Origin: Nostoc parmelioides FACHB-3921
GTDB lineage: Bacteria; Cyanobacteriota; Cyanobacteriia; Cyanobacteriales; Nostocaceae
NCBI RefSeq assembly: GCF_014696625.1
Contig: NZ_JACJQL010000025.1
Coordinates: 35,199 to 99,198, forward strand
Length of the DNA: 64,000 nt
Direction: 5' to 3'
The notes beneath the pieces were generated by a model. The model was not told the DNA's origin and did not search any database. It saw only the letters and a program-made list of their open reading frames with translations. Below, piece after piece: positions 54,023 to 63,365 of the stretch; positions within the stretch are counted from its first letter, which is position 1; each line of letters starts with the position of its first letter. A program made the position numbers and the translations under genes.

Positions 54023-55579
54023 GTGATTGAGGCAGAAGTTCATTTGTCATTACATAACTTTTTGCGATCGCAGGCGGGTTTCCCTTCCTGGCCCCATCAT
54101 TTAACGATGGCAAGGTTGGTAGCACGCGCCTTGCGTCTGGGACGTAGCGCCTTAATTCAAGTAGGGGCTGTTTGTGGCTATCAAGGACGGTATCGCACAA
54201 GTTTTATTGCCTCCGCTCTGATGTGGCATGGCCCTGTAATTATTGTTGCCACAGAAACAGTGCAACAACTGCTCCTGCGAGTAGAAATTCCTCGTTTACA
54301 GCAGTGGCTACAAGTCAATAAACCTATCAGAACAGGTGACGCTTGGCCTAACCCTGAGTTCCAAGGAATACTTCTGACTTCCCCAGAAGCTTGGCTAAAA
54401 GGACAGCTTACATCTGCTGATAATTTCCCCCAAGGTATACCCACAATTATCGATGGAGTCGATGATTTAGAAGATTGGGTACGTGATCAGCTGACTAAAG
54501 ACATTCAATCCCAAGACTGGGATCAACTTATACTAGCCTGCCCGGAACAAGCTGAAACAATCCGATCTGCAAGGATTGAATTGACAAGTGAACTGTTCAA
54601 ACATCCAGCAAATCCCTACGAGTGCTATTTAATTTCCCCATCAGAGACTGATATTTTAACCAAACTCCACACAGCTTTAAAATCAGCATCAGGTGTGCCA
54701 GAAGTATGGCAGCAATTCTGGCAGCAATTACCCAGCGAGCAAAATCATCCCCCCTCATCCTCCCCACCCCTCTTCTGGGCAACGATCGCCCGTCGGCAAG
54801 GTTTATTTTCATTGCATTACGCACCAATCGAATTAGGAGAAATTCTTGCACCCATTTGGCAACGACAGCCAGTAGTCCTCATTGGCAGCGCTTTAGAGCC
54901 AGAAACCGAGGCTCCTTTGTTTCAAGAGCGTCTGGGTTTAGATGATTTAACCTGCTTAAAATTCGCTTCTGATAGCCAATCAGAGGCGATTCAACTCTAC
55001 ATACCTTACAAGTTACCTCTACCTAATACGCCAGAATTTCAAGCCGCATTCATTCACAAGGTGCGGACTTTAGTCTGTCTCAGTGCTACTGCACCAGGAT
55101 TGACAGTGTTGCTTGTGGGAGATGTGCCACTAAAGGCTCAGGTGGGGGCGATTTTAGCCTCAGAGTTTGGTTCGAGGGTGCAGGTAGAAAAAACCTGTTT
55201 GGATGAAAATGGCATTTTGGTTAGCGGTTGGGAATTTTGGCGAGAACACCAGGCTGTCTTACCCGCGCCTCAACTGTTAGTGATTGCGACTTTACCCTTA
55301 CCATCTTTAGAACACCCCCTAGTAGCTGGTAGAGTAGCTCACTATAAGCGATCGCATCAAGATTGGTTTCGTTTATTTTTATTACCAACTGCTTTAAATG
55401 AACTACAAAGAGCCGTAGCCCCCGTGCGTGAAAACCAAGGCATTGTCGCTTTACTTGATAGTCGTGTCGTCAACCGTAGTTATGGTTCTCAAATCCTCAA
55501 TGTCCTCAGCCCTCTAGCACGCCTGAACTATCTCGATCCCAGTCTGTTTGCCCCCAGTGGCGAAGAAAATTCAGCCTAG
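54023..55579 (+). CDS. DinG-like helicase homologue lacking Walker A
   Basis: This 518-residue protein has the layout of DinG/XPD-type superfamily 2 helicases. The N terminus has a Q-motif-like segment (PSWPHHLTMARLVARALRLG). The C terminus has a helicase-C2-type module whose end, VALLDSRVVNRSYGSQILNVL, matches DinG motif VI surroundings. The place of Walker A reads GYQGRYRTSF, with no GK[ST]. The place of the DEAH box reads DGVDD. No iron-sulfur cysteines are clear. It may therefore bind DNA or proteins without ATP hydrolysis. GTG start; I see no better start upstream. It is probably a conserved cyanobacterial protein annotated as helicase. Confidence 0.68.
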   Translation: MIEAEVHLSLHNFLRSQAGFPSWPHHLTMARLVARALRLGRSALIQVGAVCGYQGRYRTSFIASALMWHGPVIIVATETVQQLLLRVEIPRLQQWLQVNKPIRTGDAWPNPEFQGILLTSPEAWLKGQLTSADNFPQGIPTIIDGVDDLEDWVRDQLTKDIQSQDWDQLILACPEQAETIRSARIELTSELFKHPANPYECYLISPSETDILTKLHTALKSASGVPEVWQQFWQQLPSEQNHPPSSSPPLFWATIARRQGLFSLHYAPIELGEILAPIWQRQPVVLIGSALEPETEAPLFQERLGLDDLTCLKFASDSQSEAIQLYIPYKLPLPNTPEFQAAFIHKVRTLVCLSATAPGLTVLLVGDVPLKAQVGAILASEFGSRVQVEKTCLDENGILVSGWEFWREHQAVLPAPQLLVIATLPLPSLEHPLVAGRVAHYKRSHQDWFRLFLLPTALNELQRAVAPVRENQGIVALLDSRVVNRSYGSQILNVLSPLARLNYLDPSLFAPSGEENSA

Positions 55580-55703
55580 CGTGAGTCTACTGAAATTTGA
55601 CTGCTGACTGATGTAGATATGTTGCAGTGCAACCTCTCTGATAACTAATGACCATAAGTATTAAAGTAAATTTATAGCCTAGACTAAATCGTGAATCTTA
55701 ATT

Positions 55704-55919
55704 ATGGGTGAAGCAAAACGTCGTAAAACAACTATGGGAGAAAAATACGGGCAAGACACCCGTATTTTATCGTGGGTTCCCATTACTAAATCTCAAGCTG
55801 AACTATTCGTTAGCTGGACTACTCGCGGGGCTTGGATAGGAATCGGTGTAATGGTTGTTGCTTGGGTTACTATCCGTTTTATCGGGCCAGCTTTTGGTTG
55901 GTGGCAAGTAGCAGCTTAA
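55704..55919 (+). CDS. DUF2839-family small membrane protein
   Basis: A 71-residue protein with a basic start MGEAKRRKTTMGEKYG, a central region and one hydrophobic helix (about 44-66). This matches the cyanobacterial DUF2839 family. The function is unknown. It is probably a membrane-associated accessory protein. It lies 124 bp after the helicase-like gene on the same strand. Confidence 0.8.
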   Translation: MGEAKRRKTTMGEKYGQDTRILSWVPITKSQAELFVSWTTRGAWIGIGVMVVAWVTIRFIGPAFGWWQVAA

Positions 55920-56885
55920 AATTTCTGTTAAAAGATCGGGAAAGGGTGTATGTGTCCAAAATCCTTACACCCCACACACCTGAACCCTTACCCCCTCTCA
56001 CAGTGAATAATCCTGTTCCACTAGAGATCAACTGATCAGGCACACTTTAGCCAGTTCTATTGCTTTTTAAGTTCTGTATCTATAACTCTCGCTAGAGTGA
56101 CTTACTGTTAGTCTTAAATATGATTGGCTACAGAGTTTTAGGAGGATCGGCATTCTTAAACGAAATCCGTTCTATCTGCATAGGGGATATTGGTCATCTA
56201 CTTAACTTTTTTTAACGTTTAGAGCCTAAAAAAATACTGCCGAAATGGCAACATACTTATCTTTAGTTTAGTTATGCTCGGTTCTATGCCTATAGGTATT
56301 AGGGCTGTAGTTATCTTTTCCTGAAGTGTAATCAACCCCCCTACTATATTCGGCCATTACGCCTACATTTTCACTCTAAAGCTTGCACCCTCATCTATTT
56401 AACTCTATAAACCCAGGAGAGGTTGAATTGGGTAAAGCAAAATCTAGTAACAATCCGCAGGAAAAAAATCTGTAGTTTTACTGTATAACAACACTGTAGA
56501 GAACATTAACTCGGCTGAAAAACTGTAATAATCACGAAATAAAACACATTTAGTATAAAAATACAATCCGTGATTTTTCTATGGTTGACTAAGGTTAAAT
56601 CTGAGTTAATCTTGATGCCATCACTGCTAACAATCACAAAATCAGACAAAAGTTTGTAAATTTATTATTAAATTTTTTTAACTCTGTCTGATCTGCTGAT
56701 TTTGCAAACTGAATTGTTTGATACGGCAGGATGTGCAGTTTCCTCTTACCCTGAGCAAGGTAGTCAATTAACGACTTCAACAAATGTCTAGTAATTGTAA
56801 TGGATAGTTTACAATACCAATGGGTGAGAGAATCTAAAGAAAATATAAAAGAGACTAAAATGACTGTGGTGTCTGGAGGACAAAA
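55920..56885. other. Longest spacer in the window (966 bp)
   Basis: No ordinary gene lies between the DUF2839 and DUF1815 genes. I see only an AT-rich tail with a 7-bp AATCACG/CGTGATT hairpin (about 56531-56576) and a possible 15-codon ORF at 56428-56475. That ORF has the Shine-Dalgarno-like AGGAGAGG upstream and begins, like DUF2839 proteins, with MGKAK. A long untranslated leader or a small RNA is possible but unproven. Confidence 0.4.
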
Positions 56886-57230
56886 GTGTTTCTAAGACTA
56901 GCTCATCAACATCGGCAGTTTGTTCAAGACTTGGTAATGAACCTCCAAGCCTTGGCAATTGTACTCGAACGGCGTGGATATCCTGCCTCTTGTTATACCT
57001 GCGGCGACCAAATGAACAGTGCTTCGTTTATGGTCAGTTTGGGTAATAATCATTTGATACGATTCCTAGTATCTGACTATGGGATCACCTGGACAGAAAT
57101 GCGAGACGATCGCGAATTGATGAAATTAGAAGGTGCAGAGGCAATTAACCAGTTACAAGAACTAGCGAATCTTGTGAAGCAACCTACGCCAGTTAGTTCT
57201 GGGAACAAGGCGTTGGCAAAACGAGGTTAA
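56886..57230 (+). CDS. DUF1815-family protein
   Basis: A 114-residue soluble protein with segments VMNLQALAIVLERRGYPASCYTCG and FMVSLGNNHLIRFLVSDYGITW, matching the cyanobacterial DUF1815 family. No function is assigned. It has a C-x-x-C pair (CYTC). The GTG start is supported by GGAGG six bases upstream. It stands alone after a long spacer. Confidence 0.85.
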   Translation: MFLRLAHQHRQFVQDLVMNLQALAIVLERRGYPASCYTCGDQMNSASFMVSLGNNHLIRFLVSDYGITWTEMRDDRELMKLEGAEAINQLQELANLVKQPTPVSSGNKALAKRG

Positions 57231-57400
57231 AAATTTCTGTACATATAGTTTTAATAGTCAATTTTCAATGGAAAATTGATTAAATCTCACCCAAAAACTT
57301 AGTGATTAAGACTTGGTTAGCAATTCTTAGCTATCTATATTTGCCTTGGCGTAATTAATTTAGCTAATTGCCGCACTCTTCTAAGCTGTGTGCTGAAGCC

Positions 57401-57492
57401 AGAATAATTCGTAATTGCACTACCCTCCATACAGGGACGATGGAGCATAAATTCTATGCCTTAAATTAAATTTACGAATTACGAATTATTCT
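57401..57492. mobile_element. 92-bp element with perfect 16-bp inverted ends
   Basis: AGAATAATTCGTAATT (57401-57416) and its exact complement (57477-57492) flank 60 bp of non-coding sequence. AATTCGTAATT-type ends are a dispersed Nostoc motif. The right end runs up to the stop codon of the CHAT gene. I do not see a clear target duplication, so it may be a MITE-like element or a large hairpin. Confidence 0.6.
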
Positions 57493-59617
57493 ACAAGCCA
57501 TTCCCAATCAAAATAAAGGATGCCCAGTAATAAGGGTGATGAAAGTTACCATTGTTGGCTACAGGCATTATGTGATTGGTTGACTCTATATCTTTGATTA
57601 AAGCTATTTGAGCTTGCCGTAAAGCTACGGTTTTCGTTAATTTATCTGTAGATAATTTGTGATAAAACACACTCATTAATGCTTGAGTGCCACCATCATC
57701 CACAGCCCAAAGTGAGGCAATAGCAGCCTTTGCACCAGTTTTCTGCATTTGATAACCAAAGCCTAAAATTTCTTGACCATCCCCCAACTTCCCACCTAAA
57801 CCAGTTTCACAGGCACTCAAAACTACCAAATCTACATGAGGTAGTGACCATGTGGCAATATCTGACAGGTTCACGCGATCGCCATTACCAAATAAAATGA
57901 ATGAATCTTGTGGTTTACCGACCACAAAGGCTGCATGAGTCGCTAGATGGACAATTGTATAATCATCCATCTGTGGTACTGTAATTTGCGGACTAAAGCT
58001 TTTACCTAACAATTTTTTAGTTTGAGGAATGGTAGCGGCTAGATTTTCTACTTCCAGCGCCGCAAACGGTAAGCTAGAAAAAGCCAGTCGTCGATTACCA
58101 ACTGTTACTTGATAACTACCTTGAGTAAAAGCACCAGCTAAAACCCGCAAGGTCTGATCCCGTGAAGTGTTCAAGTTAGTCAGGCTAGCGGCGGTAATGT
58201 GATTAATACTAAAACGCTCAACTAGCCATTGTTTGCCATCATATAAAGCAGATAAAGGAATGTAACGTAACTGGCCATCTGGTGCGTAAAGTAGGGTTTG
58301 TGTGCCTGATTGTTTTAATTCAGCTTCTATAGGTTTGATCAGCCATTCGTATAACTGACGCGCAGGTGTTTTAATATCCTTGCTGGGATTGGTTAACGCC
58401 TGACGAAAGCTAGCTATGGTTTGATGGAGTTTTGCCTGGGGAACAGCCACCGTGTGGTGAATTGGCGGAGATTCTGGGGTAACTACTACTAATTCCAGGC
58501 TATCTTTGAGAACTAGCGGATAAATAATTGCGGATTTTTGGGGTAAGCGAGCTAAATTATCCCGAATTTCGTTGATACTTTCTAAATCTAGATTTTGTCG
58601 TCTAGCAGTAAGGCTAATTTGTTCTAACTGTGATGTAACAGTTGGACTAGTAATAAATTTGTTAAATTTGTCTAGTAATTGCTGTTGCTGTGTCACCAAT
58701 TGCCTAACGCGTTGATTTTGTTGTGGCGATCGCTCTTGTGGTGGAATTTTTCTGAGTTTCGTCAGTTCTTTACCTAAAGCTACGGCATTATTTACAGTCT
58801 GATCTAGTTTTTCTTTAACTGGTTTTTCTGTGGCGACAATTGCAATACCTTTGGCAGTATGTTGATTACCAGGGACATTATGCAGGTACTCCTGTAGTTC
58901 TTCCACTTTGAGTAAATCCATAGTCCTTTGTGCTTCGGCTACACGCCCTTTTGTGAGCAATTTTTCACTCAAAATTCGGTACGTTTGACCTACCGTTAGA
59001 TTATACGCATTTGGTTGCAATTCAGATAAATTGGCTGTTTGCAAACGTGCTAATTCACGATTAATCACGCAATGTTTATAAAAGAAGATGGCTAAATCTG
59101 GTTTATTTTGAACTTGAAATAGGTATCCGATATTACTATAAGTTTTGCCTAATTGGATGCGATCGCCAATTTGTCTATAAATAATTGCTGCTTGTTGAAA
59201 AGATAACAAAGCTAACGAATAATTACCTTGCTTTTGATAAACTCTACCAAGATTATTCAAGGTAACACCTTCCCAGAAGCTTTCTCCTCCTTCTCGACTG
59301 ATAGCTAAAGCCTGTTGCAACTTTTGTAATGCGGCTTGCGGCTGGTCTTTTTGGGAATCGAGGATTGCTTGTCTATTTAATGCTTCAATTTGCGATGGGT
59401 TTTTGCCTAGCGTCTCGGAGAGAAGCCCCGCCTTTCCTACGGAACTTTCCAGCGCAGGCGATCGCTGATCTTTCTGAACTAATATCTGATGTTTTTCTCC
59501 GTAATTAAATTTTAAATTTACCTCTTGAATTAGTGGTTCTACTAATCCAGAATTAAAGAAAAAAATTACAGGTGAAACCAAAGTACTGAAATAAGGCAGA
59601 TGAAGCTGCATAACCAC
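57491..59617 (-). CDS. TPR-CHAT protein (caspase-like peptidase)
   Basis: A 708-residue protein with an N-terminal region, three TPR-type units (about 75-200, EGVTLNNLGRVYQKQGNYSLA and QLGKTYSNIGYLFQVQNKPD), a coiled-coil middle (about 255-350) and a C-terminal CHAT domain (about 430-705). The catalytic His is in VHLATHAAF and the Cys in VLSACETGLGG, both intact. CHAT proteins are caspase-fold proteases, sometimes acting in cell-death defence. No target or effector gene is adjacent. A repeat-like sequence is translated in frame at about residues 50-72. The 3' end meets an inverted-repeat element. Confidence 0.9.
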   Translation of the reverse strand: MVMQLHLPYFSTLVSPVIFFFNSGLVEPLIQEVNLKFNYGEKHQILVQKDQRSPALESSVGKAGLLSETLGKNPSQIEALNRQAILDSQKDQPQAALQKLQQALAISREGGESFWEGVTLNNLGRVYQKQGNYSLALLSFQQAAIIYRQIGDRIQLGKTYSNIGYLFQVQNKPDLAIFFYKHCVINRELARLQTANLSELQPNAYNLTVGQTYRILSEKLLTKGRVAEAQRTMDLLKVEELQEYLHNVPGNQHTAKGIAIVATEKPVKEKLDQTVNNAVALGKELTKLRKIPPQERSPQQNQRVRQLVTQQQQLLDKFNKFITSPTVTSQLEQISLTARRQNLDLESINEIRDNLARLPQKSAIIYPLVLKDSLELVVVTPESPPIHHTVAVPQAKLHQTIASFRQALTNPSKDIKTPARQLYEWLIKPIEAELKQSGTQTLLYAPDGQLRYIPLSALYDGKQWLVERFSINHITAASLTNLNTSRDQTLRVLAGAFTQGSYQVTVGNRRLAFSSLPFAALEVENLAATIPQTKKLLGKSFSPQITVPQMDDYTIVHLATHAAFVVGKPQDSFILFGNGDRVNLSDIATWSLPHVDLVVLSACETGLGGKLGDGQEILGFGYQMQKTGAKAAIASLWAVDDGGTQALMSVFYHKLSTDKLTKTVALRQAQIALIKDIESTNHIMPVANNGNFHHPYYWASFILIGNGL

Positions 59618-59730
59618 GCACTCCTTTTATTTAGGAGTTTAAACCTTATTAATTGAATAAATTCTACAATGCGATGCTTTTTTATGTTATTCCATACTTG
59701 GAAAAACTTAAGTTGCTCAAAAACAAGAAG

Positions 59731-60231
59731 ATGTCTGACGAACAATCAAACCAATCTCAATTACCACCAACCAACGCCATCCAAGTTTCATCATTACGTC
59801 AGTTCGATAGTTGGTTTGAGTATCCGGTGAGAGTTCATCCCCACCATACTGACTATGCAGGTATTGTTTGGCATGGTACTTATCTAACTTGGATGGAAGA
59901 AGCCAGAGTAGAATGTTTGCGTTCTATTGGCATTGAGTTTGCTGATTTAGTTGCCTTAGGCTGTGACTTACCAGTAGTAGAACTTTCTATCCGCTATCAT
60001 CGTTCAGTTCAGTTAGGTATGGCGGTGGTGGTAAAAGCGCGGATGATAGATGTGACTGGTGTCCGGATCAACTGGGATTATGCTATTGTCTCCACTGATG
60101 GACAGCAATTATTTGTTACTGCCAAAGTGACATTAGTGGCTTTAGATAGAGATAGGGGCAAGATCATGCGTCAGTTACCCAGCAACGTCAAGGATGCTTT
60201 GGCAAAAGTTTCTGCTTTACACAATAACTAA
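59731..60231 (+). CDS. Hotdog-fold acyl-CoA thioesterase
   Basis: The protein belongs to the 4-hydroxybenzoyl-CoA thioesterase/YbgC family. The active-site segment HPHHTDYAGIVWHGTYLTWMEEAR carries the catalytic Asp (TDYAG) and Glu. The ATG at 59731 gives 166 residues, starting MSDEQSNQ. A TTG start at 59653 would add 26 residues of hydrophobic/basic sequence and has no Shine-Dalgarno sequence. Hotdog thioesterases of this type may serve phylloquinone or fatty-acid metabolism; the substrate is not shown here. It is divergent from the CHAT gene. Confidence 0.85.
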   Translation: MSDEQSNQSQLPPTNAIQVSSLRQFDSWFEYPVRVHPHHTDYAGIVWHGTYLTWMEEARVECLRSIGIEFADLVALGCDLPVVELSIRYHRSVQLGMAVVVKARMIDVTGVRINWDYAIVSTDGQQLFVTAKVTLVALDRDRGKIMRQLPSNVKDALAKVSALHNN

Positions 60232-60338
60232 TCGGGAATTGGGGATTGAGAATCCAAGAGGTTGTACACTCTTGATATTTATGGAGTCAAACAATCCTAT
60301 CTCATACCCTCCCTGGCAATAAAAAAAGGGCTACTCAA

Positions 60339-61988
60339 TTAAAATGGTGTTTTTATGTGTAAGTTAATTGTTTTTCTTGAGTGTGGATGCAGAAAGCAGA
60401 GTTCTCTAGCGTGCAAGTGTAATCGATTTGTTTGAGCAGTGCAACCATAAAAGCGATCGCCTAAAATTACCACCCCCAGTCCTTGCACATCCGACGCATG
60501 AACTCTTAATTGATGGGTGCGCCCTGTGAGTGGTACAAATTCTATGCGGGTGTAATTTCCTTCCCTGGCGATCGCACGAAAGTTTGTCACGCTAGGTTTA
60601 CCACGTTGCCAATCAACTTGCTGATAAGGTCGATTCGCTGGGTCTCCCCACAATGGTAAATCAATTATCCCTGCGTCTGTGCTGACAACGCCTGCAAGTA
60701 TGGCCTCATAAACCTTATGAATTTGTCGCTGTTGAAACTGCTGGCTAACTTGACGATAGGTTTGCCTGTCTCGTGCCAGTAAGAGAATACCAGAAGTATC
60801 TTGGTCTAAGCGATGCACCGCAGCAAGCATCGTTTCCTCAGGTAACATATGACGCAAACGGCTAACAACACTATCTTGGGTATCAAGATAACGACCAGGA
60901 ACGGATAACAACCCCGCAGGTTTGTTTACTACAATCAGCCATTCGTCCTCATAAATAAAATTAATTTCTTCTTGTCCAAAGTTTGGTGCAGGTTTCAAAC
61001 CAGACAACAAAAACCCCATTAACGGCTGACAACGTTCCACACAAGCGCCATAAAACTCACCCTGAATTCTATCTTGCGAGGATGAACCCCACCAAAATTC
61101 AGCCATTGCTAGGGGTTTAAGTCCATGCGTTGCTGCATAGTGTAGTAGTTTTGGCGCACAACAGTCTCCCGTTCCTGTAGGTAAGCCATTCGGCATCAAT
61201 TGCTGTAATGATACAGATTGCCCTAAAAAATTCATCAGGGAGTAAGCAGCGTGCATTTGCGACTGTAATTGCCGAGATAATGCTTTCCGTTTTTGTTTGA
61301 GGTGTTGTATCTTAATATTTGCTGAGGCGATCGCTTCCTCTAATGGTTGCAAAACTGTGTCCCGTTCTTGCTTTAGTCGCCGTCGTTCAATTCCATCCTG
61401 ACGACTTTCTTCGTTAAGCTGTTCCAGGGCAATAGTGAGTGCTGTTGACAAGAGAGATTCGCTCAATAACTGGCGTTTTTGTTTTCGTTGATGTTTGCGA
61501 TAGCGATGGCGATCGCTCATTGCTTGCAACATCTCCTCAAACTCTCGAAAAAGAGTTTCGTACTCTTGTCTTTCTGGCAGTTGTTTGAGGGTAATCAATT
61601 CCTGCTTAATAGCATCTAAATCAGCTAAGGTACGCCCCTCTTGTATGGCAACTTGTTCTCTTCCCGGAATTGGTGGAACCCAGCCATCAAATACACTTTG
61701 ACCATTTAGCAACCCAGAGAAAGCTTTAAGTAATCGTCTTTCACCAGTGGGCAGTTCAACTAGCAAGATGCCATACATTTTGCCTTCACGGGAATACCGT
61801 TCATCCATAGCAAGGTATTGCATTAAACTATGAGCGATCGCCTCTACTAAAGCAGTACGAGGCAACCTCAATAAATCACCAGATTGCAGACAATACCCTT
61901 CATACCAATAGTTACCTGATAAGTCATCATCGGTCAAATCATATTCAATAAAATCTGATAACGGGTGTAAAACCTCGGTAAAAGGCAT
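60339..61988 (-). CDS. RluA-family pseudouridine synthase with long N-terminal extension
   Basis: The catalytic domain (about residues 340-549) has the RluA signature HRLDQDTSGILLLARD, with the catalytic Asp in motif II. Other motifs are VVNKPAGLLSVPGR and LTGRTHQLRVHA. It should convert uridine to pseudouridine in rRNA or tRNA. The N-terminal 330 residues are an extension not found in Escherichia coli RluA. It contains a Gln/Arg-rich coiled coil (about 125-245) and C/H-bearing segments such as TGTGDCCAPKLLHYAATHGL. The specific RNA site is unknown. Confidence 0.9.
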   Translation of the reverse strand: MPFTEVLHPLSDFIEYDLTDDDLSGNYWYEGYCLQSGDLLRLPRTALVEAIAHSLMQYLAMDERYSREGKMYGILLVELPTGERRLLKAFSGLLNGQSVFDGWVPPIPGREQVAIQEGRTLADLDAIKQELITLKQLPERQEYETLFREFEEMLQAMSDRHRYRKHQRKQKRQLLSESLLSTALTIALEQLNEESRQDGIERRRLKQERDTVLQPLEEAIASANIKIQHLKQKRKALSRQLQSQMHAAYSLMNFLGQSVSLQQLMPNGLPTGTGDCCAPKLLHYAATHGLKPLAMAEFWWGSSSQDRIQGEFYGACVERCQPLMGFLLSGLKPAPNFGQEEINFIYEDEWLIVVNKPAGLLSVPGRYLDTQDSVVSRLRHMLPEETMLAAVHRLDQDTSGILLLARDRQTYRQVSQQFQQRQIHKVYEAILAGVVSTDAGIIDLPLWGDPANRPYQQVDWQRGKPSVTNFRAIAREGNYTRIEFVPLTGRTHQLRVHASDVQGLGVVILGDRFYGCTAQTNRLHLHARELCFLHPHSRKTINLHIKTPF

Positions 61989-62141
61989 GATGGAAAATCT
62001 AGCTGACTCTTGGCAGATGATGATTTTATATTTTATGGAGTGCTGAGGCGATCGGCTCTTCCTTACCTATCCATAACATCAACCTCATCTAAGCTAATAC
62101 TCAAGCGATTTCCTAATAGTTTTAATCTTCCCCTAACAATC

Positions 62142-63365
62142 TTATTCAATTCTTGCACGGAGTGCAGAATTAGGGAAAAGAGCTTGGAATCCCGCTTGGC
62201 GCTCATCTAAATCTGCCTGACTATAATCCCAAAGGCTACGGTAGTAGAAAAAAGCTACCCCCAAACCGCGTTCTCGCGTAGTCCGTACTTGAGACTTAAT
62301 CTGTGACATAGGAACAGCATTATTGCGCAATCCTGTCATAATCCCAATACCAGTTGGTATTAGCCTTTGTGCTTCTTGAATTTCTGGACGAGAAATAGTA
62401 GAGATGAAACTTTGCAGGTTAGGACGATATACTTGCACAATTAGTTCATCCACAATCTTGAGCCGTATCCAAGCAAGCCAGTCTTGTAGCTGAAACTTGT
62501 AGGCAAAGTCGTAGTAGTTGGGAGCTACCGAGAAAATTATCTTAGGTTTTCTCGCCTTTACAGCTTGGTTTAGCTTTACCATAAACGCCGTAATTTTATC
62601 AGAACGCCAGCGCACCCATGCTGGATCTTGATGATTAGTTGGGGGTGGATTTTTAGTCTCTTTAGTGTATAAAGAAACCGTATATTTATCGTAACCAAAC
62701 TCATGAGGCAAACTCATGTGATCATCGAACTGTATACCATCAACATCATAATTAGTAACAATTTCCAACACGAGGTCAGTAATCAAACGTTGTACCTGCG
62801 GGTGGAAAGGATTAAGCCACACCACCTCACCAGCAGCACTGATTGAAGTCTGTCCACCATTACGCTTTTTTGTTAACCACTCTGGATGGTTCATAGCTAA
62901 TTCTGAAGTTGGAGGAGCCATAAAACCAAACTCAAACCAAGGAATAGCTAACAAACCCCGACTATGCGCTTGGTTAATGACATCTGCAACAATATCATGT
63001 CCATCCGAACCACGAAATACAAAAGGTTGAATACCATATCTTTTTGCTACGGCGCTAGGATACATTACATAGCCAGAGTTCCACACCACAGGGTAGACAG
63101 TGTTGAAATTCAACTGCCGCAGTTTACCCATAGCATCCTGCACTTTGCGACGATCCTTGAGAATGCCAAAATCATTATTAGTCATCCAAACCCCGCGAAT
63201 TTCTTGTCGGGGTAGTTGAGCAACAGCAGGAATAAAACTATTCACCAGTAAAACTGCGAGGAAGGATATCAAAACCAGAATAGGGAAAACACTTTTCAGC
63301 AGAATTCGACGATAAGTATTTGACTGTCTAGATCGCCACTCATTATTAAGTAAATTTAATTTCAT
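62142..63365 (-). CDS. GH10-like (GHL10/DUF187) glycoside hydrolase
   Basis: The protein has an N-terminal membrane anchor or signal peptide (FPILVLISFLAVLLVNSF), then a TIM-barrel domain starting REIRGVWMTNNDFGIL. Family features include FNTVYPVVWNSGYVMYPS and the acidic-rich segments GIQFDDHMSLP and VDELIVQVYRP. Members are putative hydrolases of envelope or peptidoglycan-type glycans. The ATG at 63365 directly precedes the hydrophobic helix; an upstream ATG at 63434 would add 23 residues. Putative Glu/Asp catalysts cannot be fixed from one sequence. Confidence 0.85.
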   Translation of the reverse strand: MKLNLLNNEWRSRQSNTYRRILLKSVFPILVLISFLAVLLVNSFIPAVAQLPRQEIRGVWMTNNDFGILKDRRKVQDAMGKLRQLNFNTVYPVVWNSGYVMYPSAVAKRYGIQPFVFRGSDGHDIVADVINQAHSRGLLAIPWFEFGFMAPPTSELAMNHPEWLTKKRNGGQTSISAAGEVVWLNPFHPQVQRLITDLVLEIVTNYDVDGIQFDDHMSLPHEFGYDKYTVSLYTKETKNPPPTNHQDPAWVRWRSDKITAFMVKLNQAVKARKPKIIFSVAPNYYDFAYKFQLQDWLAWIRLKIVDELIVQVYRPNLQSFISTISRPEIQEAQRLIPTGIGIMTGLRNNAVPMSQIKSQVRTTRERGLGVAFFYYRSLWDYSQADLDERQAGFQALFPNSALRARIE

